Both the position numbers and the translations under genes were made by a program. From Halalkalibacter akibai JCM 9157 (GTDB lineage Bacteria > Bacillota > Bacilli > Bacillales > Bacillaceae_D): 32,394 nucleotides of DNA. Positions 1 to 7,761 of this stretch are shown in pieces (the first letter of the stretch is position 1; the number at the start of each line of letters is the position of its first letter). The stretch spans positions 1 through 32,394 of the forward strand of contig NZ_BAUV01000046.1 of assembly GCF_000513135.1 (NCBI RefSeq). Reading direction: 5' to 3'. Below the pieces are notes generated by a model that had not been told where the DNA came from, did not search any database, and worked only from the letters and a program-made list of their open reading frames with translations.

Positions 1-6
1 AATGAG

Positions 7-39
7 CGGAGTTGTTATTAATAGCAGCTCCGTTTTTTA
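7..39 (+). terminator. Intrinsic terminator of the gene upstream of the window
   Basis: An 8-bp stem (CGGAGTTG at 7-14 with CAGCTCCG at 25-32, one G-U pair) is followed directly by six T residues. It closes a transcription unit that lies to the left of the window. Confidence 0.8.
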
Positions 40-170
40 TTTAGAGGAGATTTATGAATGGCTTTAAACAAGATGAATAAGAAAATGCCTGAAGGAAAAA
101 AATCTTGATGAAGGTTGGATTTTTTTAAGAAAAGGAAGTATCACAGTAAAGGAAGGTACATCCTTTTCCA

Positions 171-194
171 TTTTTGTCATATTCATGACAAAAA
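171..194. promoter_or_regulatory. Perfect inverted repeat, candidate MtlR operator
   Basis: TTTTTGTCAT (171-180) and ATGACAAAAA (185-194) form perfect 10-bp arms around ATTC. MtlR activates mtlA in Bacillus and Geobacillus from an inverted repeat containing TTGNCA half-sites upstream of the promoter. The half-sites here match that pattern but the spacing differs from the B. subtilis consensus. The centre lies about 107 bases upstream of the predicted transcription start. Confidence 0.5.
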
Positions 195-212
195 TGTGTA
201 ATACTAAAAAAA

Positions 213-232
213 TGTCAACAATCATATTGACA
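213..232. promoter_or_regulatory. Second inverted repeat upstream of mtlA
   Basis: TGTCAA (213-218) and TTGACA (227-232) form 6-bp arms with an 8-base spacer, centred about 67 bases upstream of the predicted mtlA start point. That is near where MtlR binds in B. subtilis. It could be the main MtlR site, or one of a pair with the repeat at 171-194. Confidence 0.4.
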
Positions 233-255
233 AAAAGCTCTTTTCTATAGATGGA

Positions 256-283
256 TTGATTGGTGAAACCGCTTTATTATAAG
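256..283 (+). promoter_or_regulatory. Candidate sigma-A promoter of mtlA
   Basis: TTGATT (256-261), 16-base spacer, TATAAG (278-283). It leaves a leader of about 40 bases before the mtlA ribosome site. The -10 box is weak, which fits a promoter needing an activator. Confidence 0.45.
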
Positions 284-331
284 TGTAGAAGAACAAGAAC
301 ATTATCTTCTATTTAAAAAGGAGGAAATACA

Positions 332-1756
332 ATGGAAACAAATCAATCGAATATCAAAGTTAAGATTCAACGCTTTGGTAGTTTCTTAAGCGGCATGATT
401 ATGCCAAATATTGGAGCCTTTATAGCTTGGGGACTTATAACTGCTTTATTTATACCAACAGGTTGGTATCCGAATGAAAACTTGGCAGAATTAGTCGGAC
501 CAATGATTATTTATCTTCTACCACTTTTAATTGGTTACACCGGTGGTAAGATGGTTTACGATGTTCGCGGAGGTGTCGTTGGTGCTACGGCAACAATGGG
601 TGTGATTGTTGGAGCGGATATTCCAATGTTTTTAGGAGCTATGGTGATGGGACCATTAGGTGGTTACCTCATCAAAAAGTTTGATAAAGCTATTGAAAAC
701 AAAGTGAAGTCTGGTTTTGAAATGTTAATTAATAATTTCTCAGCCGGAATTATCGGTGGGGCATTAACGTTAATTGCGTACGTTGGAGTTGGACCAATTG
801 TATATGGTTTAAATCAAACACTTGCTACAGGTGTTAATTTCTTAGTGCAACATAACTTATTACCACTAGCTAGTATCCTGATCGAACCAGCTAAAGTTTT
901 ATTTTTAAACAATGCTATTAACCATGGTATTTTAGGACCGATTGGAATTGAGCAAGCTGCTAGAGAAGGAATGTCTATTCTATTCTTGCTTGAAGCAAAT
1001 CCAGGACCAGGTTTAGGAATTTTACTTGCATTCATGATTTTCGGTAAAGGGATGGCAAAACAAACAGCTCCTGGAGCAACGATTATTCACTTTTTCGGTG
1101 GAATTCATGAGATTTACTTCCCTTATATTTTAATGAAGCCTGCATTAATTCTTGCAGCTATCGCAGGAGGAGCAACTGGGGTATTTACTTTATTATTGCT
1201 TAACGGTGGTTTAGTAGCAGCTCCATCACCAGGAAGTATTATTGCTGTATTAGCGATGACTCCAAGAGGTGGATTCTTTGCTGTAATTGCTGGTGTGCTT
1301 GCAGCTGCAGTCGTTTCATTCTTAATCGCTTCTGTTATTTTAAAAGGATCAAAATCAACAGGTGATGAAGATTTAACAAAAGCAACTGAGAAAACTTCGG
1401 CGTTAAAAGGGAAAGAAAGTAGAGCAACAGCTTTAGTGAATAAAGAACAAGTAAACGAAGGCAATACAGAAGTGAACAAAGAATCAGTGAACAAAATCAT
1501 CTTTGCATGTGATGCTGGTATGGGATCGAGTGCAATGGGTGCTTCTATCTTGAAAAATAAAGTGAAAAAAGCAGGTCTAGACATTGCTGTAACAAATACG
1601 TCCATCAATAATATTCCTGATGATGCAGATGTGGTTATTACGCATAAAGATTTAACAGACCGTGCAAAAGCGAAATTACCAACAGCTGTTCATATTTCTG
1701 TTGAAAACTTTTTAAATAGCCCTAAATATGATGAGCTAATTGAGAAGTTGAAATAA
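332..1756 (+). CDS. mtlA: Mannitol PTS permease, EIICB component
   Basis: Imports mannitol across the membrane and delivers it as mannitol-1-phosphate. Residues 1-~350 form the hydrophobic EIIC domain; the conserved GGIHEIYFP segment carries His259/Glu260, the glutamate being important for substrate binding in this family. Residues ~350-385 are a charged, flexible linker. Residues ~386-474 are the EIIB domain with FACDAGMGSS, whose Cys393 is the phosphorylation site. The EIIA domain is absent and is supplied by mtlF downstream, so this is the two-protein arrangement of Bacillus rather than the fused E. coli enzyme. The ATG start follows AAAGGAGG at normal distance. A strong terminator at 1763 and a repeat element separate mtlA from mtlR, so the operon may be transcribed in two parts. 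Confidence 0.96.
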   Translation: METNQSNIKVKIQRFGSFLSGMIMPNIGAFIAWGLITALFIPTGWYPNENLAELVGPMIIYLLPLLIGYTGGKMVYDVRGGVVGATATMGVIVGADIPMFLGAMVMGPLGGYLIKKFDKAIENKVKSGFEMLINNFSAGIIGGALTLIAYVGVGPIVYGLNQTLATGVNFLVQHNLLPLASILIEPAKVLFLNNAINHGILGPIGIEQAAREGMSILFLLEANPGPGLGILLAFMIFGKGMAKQTAPGATIIHFFGGIHEIYFPYILMKPALILAAIAGGATGVFTLLLLNGGLVAAPSPGSIIAVLAMTPRGGFFAVIAGVLAAAVVSFLIASVILKGSKSTGDEDLTKATEKTSALKGKESRATALVNKEQVNEGNTEVNKESVNKIIFACDAGMGSSAMGASILKNKVKKAGLDIAVTNTSINNIPDDADVVITHKDLTDRAKAKLPTAVHISVENFLNSPKYDELIEKLK

Positions 1757-1762
1757 AAAACG

Positions 1763-1817
1763 AGAAGGGTTTACCCTAAGGTTTAAAACAACCTTTTGGA
1801 TAAGCCCTTCTTTTTCT
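1763..1817 (+). terminator. Intrinsic terminator after mtlA
   Basis: An 11-bp outer stem (AGAAGGGTTTA with TAAGCCCTTCT, one wobble) and an inner AAGGTT/AACCTT stem are followed by a run of T. It should end most mtlA transcripts before mtlR. Confidence 0.85.
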
Positions 1818-1874
1818 ACTTTTTGCTTTTATAGGTTTTGGTGTAAGGATGGGATCGTGCCGTTGTGCTGCAAC

Positions 1875-2144
1875 CACTCGCTTTCCGCGGGGAGGTGGCG
1901 AGCCTCCTCGACTTGCCTGTGAGGTCTCGCCCCTACCTCTATTTGAGGCCACTGAAAAAGTCTCTTTTAGCAGATTCAAGGAAGCAGCAATGGCTCCACG
2001 CGTTGCGCGCCTGCTATGAGAAACCCACTCATAGCAGGCTTTAAAAGATTGCAACGGTTCCGCTCATTGCTTAAGAGGCAAGCTACAAAAGGGAAAACCA
2101 CCCTTTTTCAGTGGCCTCCTTCTATATCCCGCGGAAGTCAAGTG
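1875..2144. repeat. Bacillaceae intergenic palindromic repeat, probably composite
   Basis: This GC-rich, non-coding block differs from the surrounding AT-rich sequence. The outer ends are imperfect inverted repeats of 17 bases (1875-1891 and 2128-2144, 14 of 17 matching, core TTCCGCGGG/CCCGCGGAA). Inside lies a perfect 16-bp inverted repeat: GAGGCCACTGAAAAAG at 1945-1960 and its complement at 2103-2118. At the centre is a perfect 12-bp hairpin (GCCTGCTATGAG at 2009-2020, complement at 2028-2039). Sequence of the TTCCGCGGG type recurs between genes in many Bacillus genomes. The nesting suggests one element inserted into another. The minus-strand reading frame across it is a by-product and not a gene. 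Confidence 0.7.
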
Positions 2145-2215
2145 CCTTCGGTCACAACAATCTTGCGAAAAGAGCATTTATAGAGCTGTTAATTAAATAA
2201 TGGCAACAAGTTAAT

Positions 2216-2242
2216 CGACGAAAGTTAATTTTCCTTTCGTTG
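2216..2242. promoter_or_regulatory. Inverted repeat overlapping the mtlR -35 box
   Basis: CGACGAAAG (2216-2224) and CTTTCGTTG (2234-2242) pair with one wobble and overlap the -35 hexamer at 2240. A wider GAGCTG/CAGCTC repeat (2183-2188, 2254-2259) encloses it. Its position suits an operator controlling mtlR; the binding protein is unknown. Confidence 0.4.
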
Positions 2243-2268
2243 AATCAATAATTCAGCTCGGATATGAT
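2240..2268 (+). promoter_or_regulatory. Sigma-A promoter of mtlR-mtlF-mtlD
   Basis: TTGAAT (2240-2245), exactly 17 bases, TATGAT (2263-2268). It lies downstream of the repeat element and gives a leader of about 55 bases, so mtlRFD can be transcribed independently of mtlA. The leader contains a 13-base palindrome (ATGTTG-T-CAACAT, 2292-2304). Confidence 0.65.
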
Positions 2269-2331
2269 AATAATAAGGTATGTTTATTTTAATGTTGTCA
2301 ACATCCGTTTAATTGTAGAGGGGGTGGACAA

Positions 2332-4446
2332 ATGTACATTACCGCAAGAGAGAGGCAAATTTTAGAGAAACTACTTCTATCTAAAGAAGAGTTAACTGTT
2401 AAAAACATTGCTGAAGTGATAGACGTTAGTGTCAGAACCATACACCGTGATTTAAAAGGGATTGAAGATATTCTAAAGGAATATGATTTAACCTTAGTGA
2501 AGAAATCAGGTGTTGGTGTTCAAATTAAAGGAGCAGAAAAAGATATTGAAAATCTAAAATTGTTTCTCTTTAATTTGACCCATCATGAGTATTCACAAGA
2601 AGAACGTCAAACGATAATCATCTGTTCTCTTTTGGAATCAACAGAACCAGTTAAATTGATTGCGTTAGCTAATGATTTGAATGTTACAATCGCAACGATA
2701 AGTAACGATTTGAATAAAATTGAAGAATCACTTGAGAAATATAAAAGTCTTTCGTTGGTTCGGAAGCGTGGATATGGCGTAGAGATTGCTGGTGATGAAA
2801 CGAGTAAGCGAAAAGCAATGAGCAATATCATTATGGAAAACGTTGCAGAGTACGATTTACTAACGTTAATTAGAGAAAATATTCAAAAGAAAACGAAACA
2901 ACAATCCGATTCTATCTCAAAGCGGTTATTAGGGTTAGTAGAAAAAAGAAATTTACTAATTGTTGAGAAAGTAATGGAGGAAATTAATAAAGAGTTACCT
3001 TATTCGATTGCAGACAGTGCTTATGTCGGGTTGGTTGTTCATTTGGCTTTGGCGATGGAACGAATAGTAAGAGGAGAGAATATTTCAATAGATCAAGCTT
3101 ACTTAGAAAAACTTCAAACAACAGCTGAATTTCATATCGCTGAGAAAATTAGTGAAAGACTGGAACTTGTTTTTCAATGTAGTATTCCTAAAGCGGAAAT
3201 TGGGTATATTACGATGCATCTTCTTGGAGCAAAGTTAAGGCATGATAAGGAATATTTGATAGAAGAAACAAGTCTTCAAATAGCGCTAAAAGCCAAAAGT
3301 TTAATCCAATATGTTGAGAAGAAAATAGGTCAACCTTTGCAATCAAATCATTCATTGCTTCAAGGTCTTGTTGCCCATTTAAATCCTGCTATTTTTAGAA
3401 TGAAACAAAACATGGGCATTACGAATCCACTATTACCTAAAATAAAAAAAGACTATAATGAACTTTTTCAAATCGTCAAAGACGGAGTGAAGGTTGTTTT
3501 GTCAGATTTAGAGGTTCCTGATGAGGAAGTTGGTTATTTAGTTCTTCATTTTGGTTCGGTTTTATTAGGGGAAAGTGAAAAAAAATCGCTAAGTGCGTTA
3601 GTTGTTTGTTCAACAGGAATTGGGACATCTAAAATGTTATCAACAAGATTGCAAAAAGAAATACCGTCTATTAAAGAAGTGCGGAATGTATCTTTATTTG
3701 AGCTACATCGTTCAAATAAAGATCACTATGATTTGATTTTATCTACGATTCGAATACCAGAATTAGAAGAACAAGATTATATCCTAGTTAATCCATTTTT
3801 AACAAATACGGAAGTAGAGAAAATTAAATCGTATCTTCGTCACTCTGTTAATCATAAAAATCTTATGATAGAGGATTTCTATACAGAAACCATATCGAAA
3901 AGGGAACTTGTACTTTCTCGTTTACAAACTTACCAAGCTTACGTACAAACGATTATAGCGATTATCAATGATTTCCAAGTGAGAAAAGGCCATGTTCGGC
4001 ATGATATAAAAGAATTACTGCAAGAGGCATGTGTGGATTTATTTGAACGAGGAATCATAACTGATACGAGCACGGTGTTAGATGATTTGTTAAGGAGAGA
4101 ACAAGTTGGTGGCCTTGGTATACCGAACACGAAACTAGCCCTTTATCATACGCGCAGTGATAAAGTAAGTAAGCCTTCATTTAGTATTATTGCACTTAGT
4201 AAACCCATACATTTAGAGGCAATGGATCAGTCAACTATGGAGGTTGAGTCCATTTTACTCATGCTTTCACCCAATGACATTACAAGTGCAGAGTTAGAAG
4301 TACTGAGTCATATCAGCGCGCTGATTATAGAAGATGATTTTAGTATTGTGAGGTTTGAGTCACAAGATGAATTGAAAATCTCTAGTTATTTAATTTCTAA
4401 ATTAGAAAAATTTCTATATGAACAAACATTAAAAAGGAGCGAATAA
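2332..4446 (+). CDS. mtlR: Mannitol operon activator MtlR (PRD-containing)
   Basis: DNA-binding activator of the mannitol genes whose activity is set by PTS phosphorylation. Order of domains: N-terminal winged helices (1-~160), PRD1 with His237 and His296, PRD2 with His349 and His406, an EIIB-Gat-like domain with Cys426 (VVCSTGIGTS), and an EIIA-like domain with His606 (LALYHTRS). All six positions are seven higher than the regulatory residues I recall for B. subtilis MtlR (230, 289, 342, 399, 419, 599), so the whole phospho-relay seems intact. The ATG start follows GAGGGGGTGG. It lies between mtlA and mtlF, as in Geobacillus stearothermophilus and unlike B. subtilis, where mtlR is unlinked. 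mtlF follows after 2 bases. Confidence 0.95.
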   Translation: MYITARERQILEKLLLSKEELTVKNIAEVIDVSVRTIHRDLKGIEDILKEYDLTLVKKSGVGVQIKGAEKDIENLKLFLFNLTHHEYSQEERQTIIICSLLESTEPVKLIALANDLNVTIATISNDLNKIEESLEKYKSLSLVRKRGYGVEIAGDETSKRKAMSNIIMENVAEYDLLTLIRENIQKKTKQQSDSISKRLLGLVEKRNLLIVEKVMEEINKELPYSIADSAYVGLVVHLALAMERIVRGENISIDQAYLEKLQTTAEFHIAEKISERLELVFQCSIPKAEIGYITMHLLGAKLRHDKEYLIEETSLQIALKAKSLIQYVEKKIGQPLQSNHSLLQGLVAHLNPAIFRMKQNMGITNPLLPKIKKDYNELFQIVKDGVKVVLSDLEVPDEEVGYLVLHFGSVLLGESEKKSLSALVVCSTGIGTSKMLSTRLQKEIPSIKEVRNVSLFELHRSNKDHYDLILSTIRIPELEEQDYILVNPFLTNTEVEKIKSYLRHSVNHKNLMIEDFYTETISKRELVLSRLQTYQAYVQTIIAIINDFQVRKGHVRHDIKELLQEACVDLFERGIITDTSTVLDDLLRREQVGGLGIPNTKLALYHTRSDKVSKPSFSIIALSKPIHLEAMDQSTMEVESILLMLSPNDITSAELEVLSHISALIIEDDFSIVRFESQDELKISSYLISKLEKFLYEQTLKRSE

Positions 4447-4448
4447 AC

Positions 4449-4886
4449 ATGACTTTACCAATTTTATCAAAGGAAAACATCTTATTAAATGAGAAAGTGG
4501 ATACAAGAGAAAATGCGATTAAAAAGACAGGAGAATTATTAGTGTCAAGAGGGTATGTTGAACCTTCTTATATTGACAGAATGCTTGAGCGTGAACAGCT
4601 GACGTCAACTTATATGGGGAATTTTGTTGCGATTCCACATGGAACAGAAGAAGGTAAGCAAGCTGTGAAGGAATCTGGAATTGCTATTATCCAAGTACCA
4701 GAAGGAGTAGAATTTGGAGAAGGAAATGTTGTGAAGCTTTTGATTGGGATTGCAGGAAAAGGCGATGAGCATCTTGATATTTTATCTCAAATTGCGATTG
4801 TTTGCTCTGAGGAGGAAAATGTGGAGCAAATCGTATCTGCTACTTCTCCTGAGGAGATTATGGCTTTATTTGAAGGAGTGAACTAA
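4449..4886 (+). CDS. mtlF: Mannitol PTS EIIA component
   Basis: Soluble EIIA protein of 145 residues that accepts phosphate from HPr and passes it to Cys393 of MtlA. The active histidine is His64 in the segment NFVAIPHGT, typical of the mannitol/fructose EIIA family. It can also modulate the EIIB-like and EIIA-like domains of MtlR. AGGAG within the end of mtlR serves as ribosome site for this ATG. The stop codon TAA abuts the ATG of mtlD, so translation of the two is almost certainly coupled. Length is normal. Confidence 0.95.
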   Translation: MTLPILSKENILLNEKVDTRENAIKKTGELLVSRGYVEPSYIDRMLEREQLTSTYMGNFVAIPHGTEEGKQAVKESGIAIIQVPEGVEFGEGNVVKLLIGIAGKGDEHLDILSQIAIVCSEEENVEQIVSATSPEEIMALFEGVN

Positions 4887-6041
4887 ATGTTAGCCGTTCA
4901 TTTTGGAGCTGGAAACATAGGAAGAGGTTTTATTGGATTATTATTAAGCAATTCAGGTTACGATACAGTATTTGTTGATGTAAATAAAGAAATTGTTGAT
5001 TTGCTTAATACAAGAAAAGAATATCAGGTAGTCTTAGCTGCTGAGTCAAAGGAAGAAGTCACAGTACAAAATGTATCTGCTCTTAATAGTATGTTAGAGC
5101 CGGAGAAGGTTATAGACGTTATTGCAAAAGCAGATATTGTGACAACGGCTGTCGGACCAAACATTTTACCAATGATTGCTCCGTTACTAGCTAAAGGTCT
5201 AATAGAACGATTAAAAACGAATGCAAATTCTTTAAATGTGATAGCATGTGAAAATCTTATTGGCGGTAGTACCCTATTAAAGAAACATGTGTTGGAACAT
5301 TTAGATGAAGAAGTACAGAAACAAATGGCAGAAGTCGTCGCGTTTCCTGATGCTGCTGTTGACCGGATTGTACCCAATCAACATAATGAAGATAAGCTAC
5401 TGGTAATGGTAGAACCTTACTATGAGTGGGTCGTTGATCAATCTATGATGATCGGTGAAAAACCAGCTATCAATGGAATAACGTTCGTTGAGGCACTTGA
5501 TCCATATATTGAAAGAAAGTTATGGACCGTGAACACGGGTCACGCTGTTGCTGCTTATTTAGGCTATCATTACGGGATTAAATCCATTGACCAAGCTATC
5601 CGAAATGACGAAGTAAGAAGTTTAATCGAAAAAACATTACAAGAAACAGGAACACTTTTAACAGAAAAGCATTCCTTTGATCCTGAAGAGCATGCTATCT
5701 ATATCAATAAAATTATAGCAAGATTTAAAAATGAATTTCTAGCTGATGATGTGACAAGAGTAGGACGAGGTCCATTAAGAAAGCTTGGGGCAACTGACCG
5801 TCTAGTAGGGCCTGCTAAGCAATACTTAGATTTGGTTGGAAAAGAGCCTGTTTATCTTGCTAAAGCGATTGCAGCTGCTTTTTCGTATGATGTTCAAACA
5901 GATGAAGAAGCCGTTCAAATTCAACAGAAAATTAGTAGTGAAGGGTTAGAAGCGACAATCCATGCTGTTACAGGACTAGAAGAGAATAATGAACTATTCA
6001 AACTAATTGTCGACCAGTATAAATTATTAAATGCAAAATAA
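4887..6041 (+). CDS. mtlD: Mannitol-1-phosphate 5-dehydrogenase
   Basis: Oxidises mannitol-1-phosphate to fructose-6-phosphate with NAD, joining mannitol uptake to glycolysis. The N-terminal Rossmann motif is HFGAGNIGRGF. The polyol-dehydrogenase catalytic motif K-x4-N-x2-H is at Lys211, Asn216 and His219 (KLWTVNTGH). At 384 residues it has full family length. It is the last gene of mtlRFD, starts on the base after the mtlF stop, and is followed within a few bases by a strong terminator. Confidence 0.96.
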   Translation: MLAVHFGAGNIGRGFIGLLLSNSGYDTVFVDVNKEIVDLLNTRKEYQVVLAAESKEEVTVQNVSALNSMLEPEKVIDVIAKADIVTTAVGPNILPMIAPLLAKGLIERLKTNANSLNVIACENLIGGSTLLKKHVLEHLDEEVQKQMAEVVAFPDAAVDRIVPNQHNEDKLLVMVEPYYEWVVDQSMMIGEKPAINGITFVEALDPYIERKLWTVNTGHAVAAYLGYHYGIKSIDQAIRNDEVRSLIEKTLQETGTLLTEKHSFDPEEHAIYINKIIARFKNEFLADDVTRVGRGPLRKLGATDRLVGPAKQYLDLVGKEPVYLAKAIAAAFSYDVQTDEEAVQIQQKISSEGLEATIHAVTGLEENNELFKLIVDQYKLLNAK

Positions 6042-6079
6042 AAAAACTGCTGAGCAAAACCTTGCTCAGCAGTTTTTTA
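6041..6079. terminator. Intrinsic terminator after mtlD
   Basis: A perfect 12-bp stem (ACTGCTGAGCAA, loop AACC) is flanked by A and T runs, so it could work in both directions. It closes the mannitol locus. Confidence 0.92.
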
Positions 6080-6129
6080 TTTTTTACGATATAATTAATG
6101 AATAAAGAAAAAATAGGGAGTGGATGTTA

Positions 6130-6945
6130 GTGAGCTTACATAATAAACGTGTCGTTCTTGCGGCCTCAAGGAAAACAGATGAAATGAGTATTCTAATTGA
6201 AAAACAAAAAGGCACACCTTTGGTACGTTCTCTACAAGGAACTGTTTTTTCAAATGATGAACAAGTAAAGAAAAATATAAGAGAAATGGCTGAACAAGAG
6301 ATTGATTGGTTTATTTTCACAACCGGAATTGGACTTAATAAACTGTTGGATTTAGCGGAAGAAATTAATGAAAAAGAATCCTTTATAGATAAGGTGAAGA
6401 ACGCAAATGTTGGTGCTAGAGGCTATAAGACGGTTGCGGCATTAAAGAAAATAGGAATTGTTCCAGATGTAAAAGACGATGATGGTACAGTTAATGGATT
6501 AATTGATTCATTAAAAGAGATTGACTGGAAAGATAAGCGAGTTATTGTTCAGTTGCACGGTGAAAATGCACCTACTCTAATTAACTATCTTACTGAAGCA
6601 GGTGCCAAAGTAATGGAGGTACTTCCTTATCAACACGTAGATCCAAACCCAGAAACAGTCGAGTTATTCTTTCAGGAACTTGTGAACCAAGAGATGGATG
6701 CGGTTTGTTTTACAGCTGCAATTCAAGTTCGATCTCTATTTAAGTACGCAGAGTCAAAAGGATATACTGAACAAATTATTGAAGCTTTCCGTAAAAACAT
6801 CCTTGCTGTTGCAGTCGGAAAAGTAACAGCAGAAGCCTTGCATGAACATGGAATTGAGCGAGTCATTCAACCAGAGTTAGAAAGAATGGGAGCGATGATT
6901 GTAGAGTTAAGCCGTTATTATGAAAAAAATGAAGGAAATAGATAA
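6130..6945 (+). CDS. Uroporphyrinogen-III synthase family protein
   Basis: HEM4-fold protein related to HemD, which closes the tetrapyrrole ring in haem biosynthesis. It resembles the extra HemD-like proteins of Bacillus (YjjA type), which sit outside the hem operon. No other hem gene is nearby, so the main HemD is probably elsewhere and the substrate here is uncertain. Matching segments include FIFTTGIGLNKL near residue 60, QLHGENAP in the middle and VCFTAAIQVRSLF near residue 190, typical of the two-domain fold. An in-frame ATG at 6124 is only 3 bases after GGGAG; the GTG at 6130 has normal spacing (9 bases) and is preferred, giving 271 residues. A TATAAT at 6090-6095 could be its -10 box, without a clear -35. 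A perfect hairpin terminator follows. Confidence 0.8.
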   Translation: MSLHNKRVVLAASRKTDEMSILIEKQKGTPLVRSLQGTVFSNDEQVKKNIREMAEQEIDWFIFTTGIGLNKLLDLAEEINEKESFIDKVKNANVGARGYKTVAALKKIGIVPDVKDDDGTVNGLIDSLKEIDWKDKRVIVQLHGENAPTLINYLTEAGAKVMEVLPYQHVDPNPETVELFFQELVNQEMDAVCFTAAIQVRSLFKYAESKGYTEQIIEAFRKNILAVAVGKVTAEALHEHGIERVIQPELERMGAMIVELSRYYEKNEGNR

Positions 6946-6954
6946 GATGTAAAG

Positions 6955-6990
6955 AAGCTTGTTATGAGATCGCTCATAACAAGCTTTTTA
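6955..6990 (+). terminator. Perfect hairpin terminator between the HEM4 gene and pxpB
   Basis: AAGCTTGTTATGAG (6955-6968) and its perfect complement (6973-6986) enclose ATCG and are followed by T residues. Only about 26 bases separate it from the pxpB ribosome site, so it may act as a leaky or regulated terminator for readthrough into pxpBCA. Confidence 0.85.
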
Positions 6991-7016
6991 GATAAACTGT
7001 TAGATTTGTTAAAGAT

Positions 7017-7032
7017 GGAGGTGGTCCAACTG
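7017..7032 (+). promoter_or_regulatory. Ribosome site deciding a CTG start for pxpB
   Basis: GGAGGTGG (7017-7024) is a near-perfect ribosome site. The only in-frame codon at normal distance is CTG at 7030 (8 bases after GGAGG). The upstream in-frame ATG at 7015 overlaps the ribosome site and the ATG at 6964 is inside the terminator stem. Confidence 0.6.
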
Positions 7033-7761
7033 GTAAAAGAGTATAAGCTAGATGATCAAAATATTAAAATAGATCCAGTAAGTGAGACCGCGGTAACAGT
7101 CTCATTCGGTGATGAAATCAACCTTACTATACATCAACAAGTACAGGCTTTGTCTTCTTATTTAGAGAAAAACCCTTTTCAAGGATTCGTAGAGGCAGTA
7201 CCAGCATTTACGAGTGTAACGGTCTTTTATGAACCGTTAAAAATACAGGGGATGTTTCAACGCCCGTCCGAATTAGTTTGTTCTACAATGGCTGATATAG
7301 TAGCTGATTTAAAAGTGGAGAAATTAGAAAAAGGAAGAGAGGTTGTGATTCCTGTTTGCTATGGCGGAGAATTTGGTCCCGACTTAGAGTATGTCTCTAG
7401 CTATACCAACCTCTCAAAGGAAGAAGTGATACACATTCATTCAAGTGAACAATATCTAGTTTACATGATTGGATTTGCACCGGGCTTTCCCTATTTAGGA
7501 GGCTTACCTGATTGCCTTTTCACTCCTAGAAGAGCTAAGCCACGCATGAAGATACCTGCAGGTTCGGTAGGCATTGGGGGAGCGCAAACAGGTGTTTATC
7601 CGATCTCAACTCCTGGTGGTTGGCAGTTAATTGGTCAAACTCCTCTACAGCTATTTTTACCTAATCAAGATCCTCCTAGTTTCCTTCAAGCTGGTGACAT
7701 CATTCGGTTTCAACCTATTTCAGAAAAGGAATTTGGTTTATTAAGGGAGGAGGAAAGATGA
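7030..7761 (+). CDS. pxpB: 5-oxoprolinase subunit B (KipI-type)
   Basis: Cyclophilin-fold subunit that works with PxpC and PxpA in ATP-dependent opening of 5-oxoproline (pyroglutamate) to glutamate. In B. subtilis the homologue KipI also inhibits sporulation kinase A. Family motifs are clear: IGFAPGFPYLGGL, PRMKIPAGSVGIGG and TPGGWQLIGQTP. Start choice: the first ATG in frame (6964) lies in the upstream terminator hairpin; the ribosome site GGAGGTGG instead points to CTG at 7030. That gives 243 residues, near the usual ~240. The 3' end overlaps pxpC by 4 bases (ATGA), indicating translational coupling. No recognisable promoter lies between the upstream terminator and this gene. Confidence 0.9.
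   Translation: MVKEYKLDDQNIKIDPVSETAVTVSFGDEINLTIHQQVQALSSYLEKNPFQGFVEAVPAFTSVTVFYEPLKIQGMFQRPSELVCSTMADIVADLKVEKLEKGREVVIPVCYGGEFGPDLEYVSSYTNLSKEEVIHIHSSEQYLVYMIGFAPGFPYLGGLPDCLFTPRRAKPRMKIPAGSVGIGGAQTGVYPISTPGGWQLIGQTPLQLFLPNQDPPSFLQAGDIIRFQPISEKEFGLLREEER

Larger units (their letters stand above)
40..331. other. Gene-free regulatory region before mtlA
   Basis: This stretch lies between the upstream terminator and mtlA. It holds the two inverted repeats and the promoter listed separately. It also contains an 8-codon reading frame at 54-80 (MNGFKQDE) behind an AGAGGAGA ribosome site, which could be a leader peptide or the remnant of a lost gene. An A/T-only inverted repeat lies at 96-104/118-126. 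No longer gene is visible. Confidence 0.5.

Noticed and set aside
128-169. Alternative hairpins (GAAAAGGA/TCCTTTTC and AAAGGA/TCCTTT) before mtlA, looking like a switch
   Set aside because: They lie upstream of the predicted mtlA promoter and would not be in its transcript; the arms are short and purine-rich, so chance is likely.
1776-2054. Minus-strand 92-codon frame in the mtlA-mtlR gap
   Set aside because: It lies across the mtlA terminator and the palindromic repeat element, has the Arg/Pro/Ser-rich composition of translated GC-rich repeat, and lacks a ribosome site.
6964-7029. ATG at 6964 as start of pxpB
   Set aside because: This ATG is part of the hairpin stem of the preceding terminator and the added residues are not part of the family.
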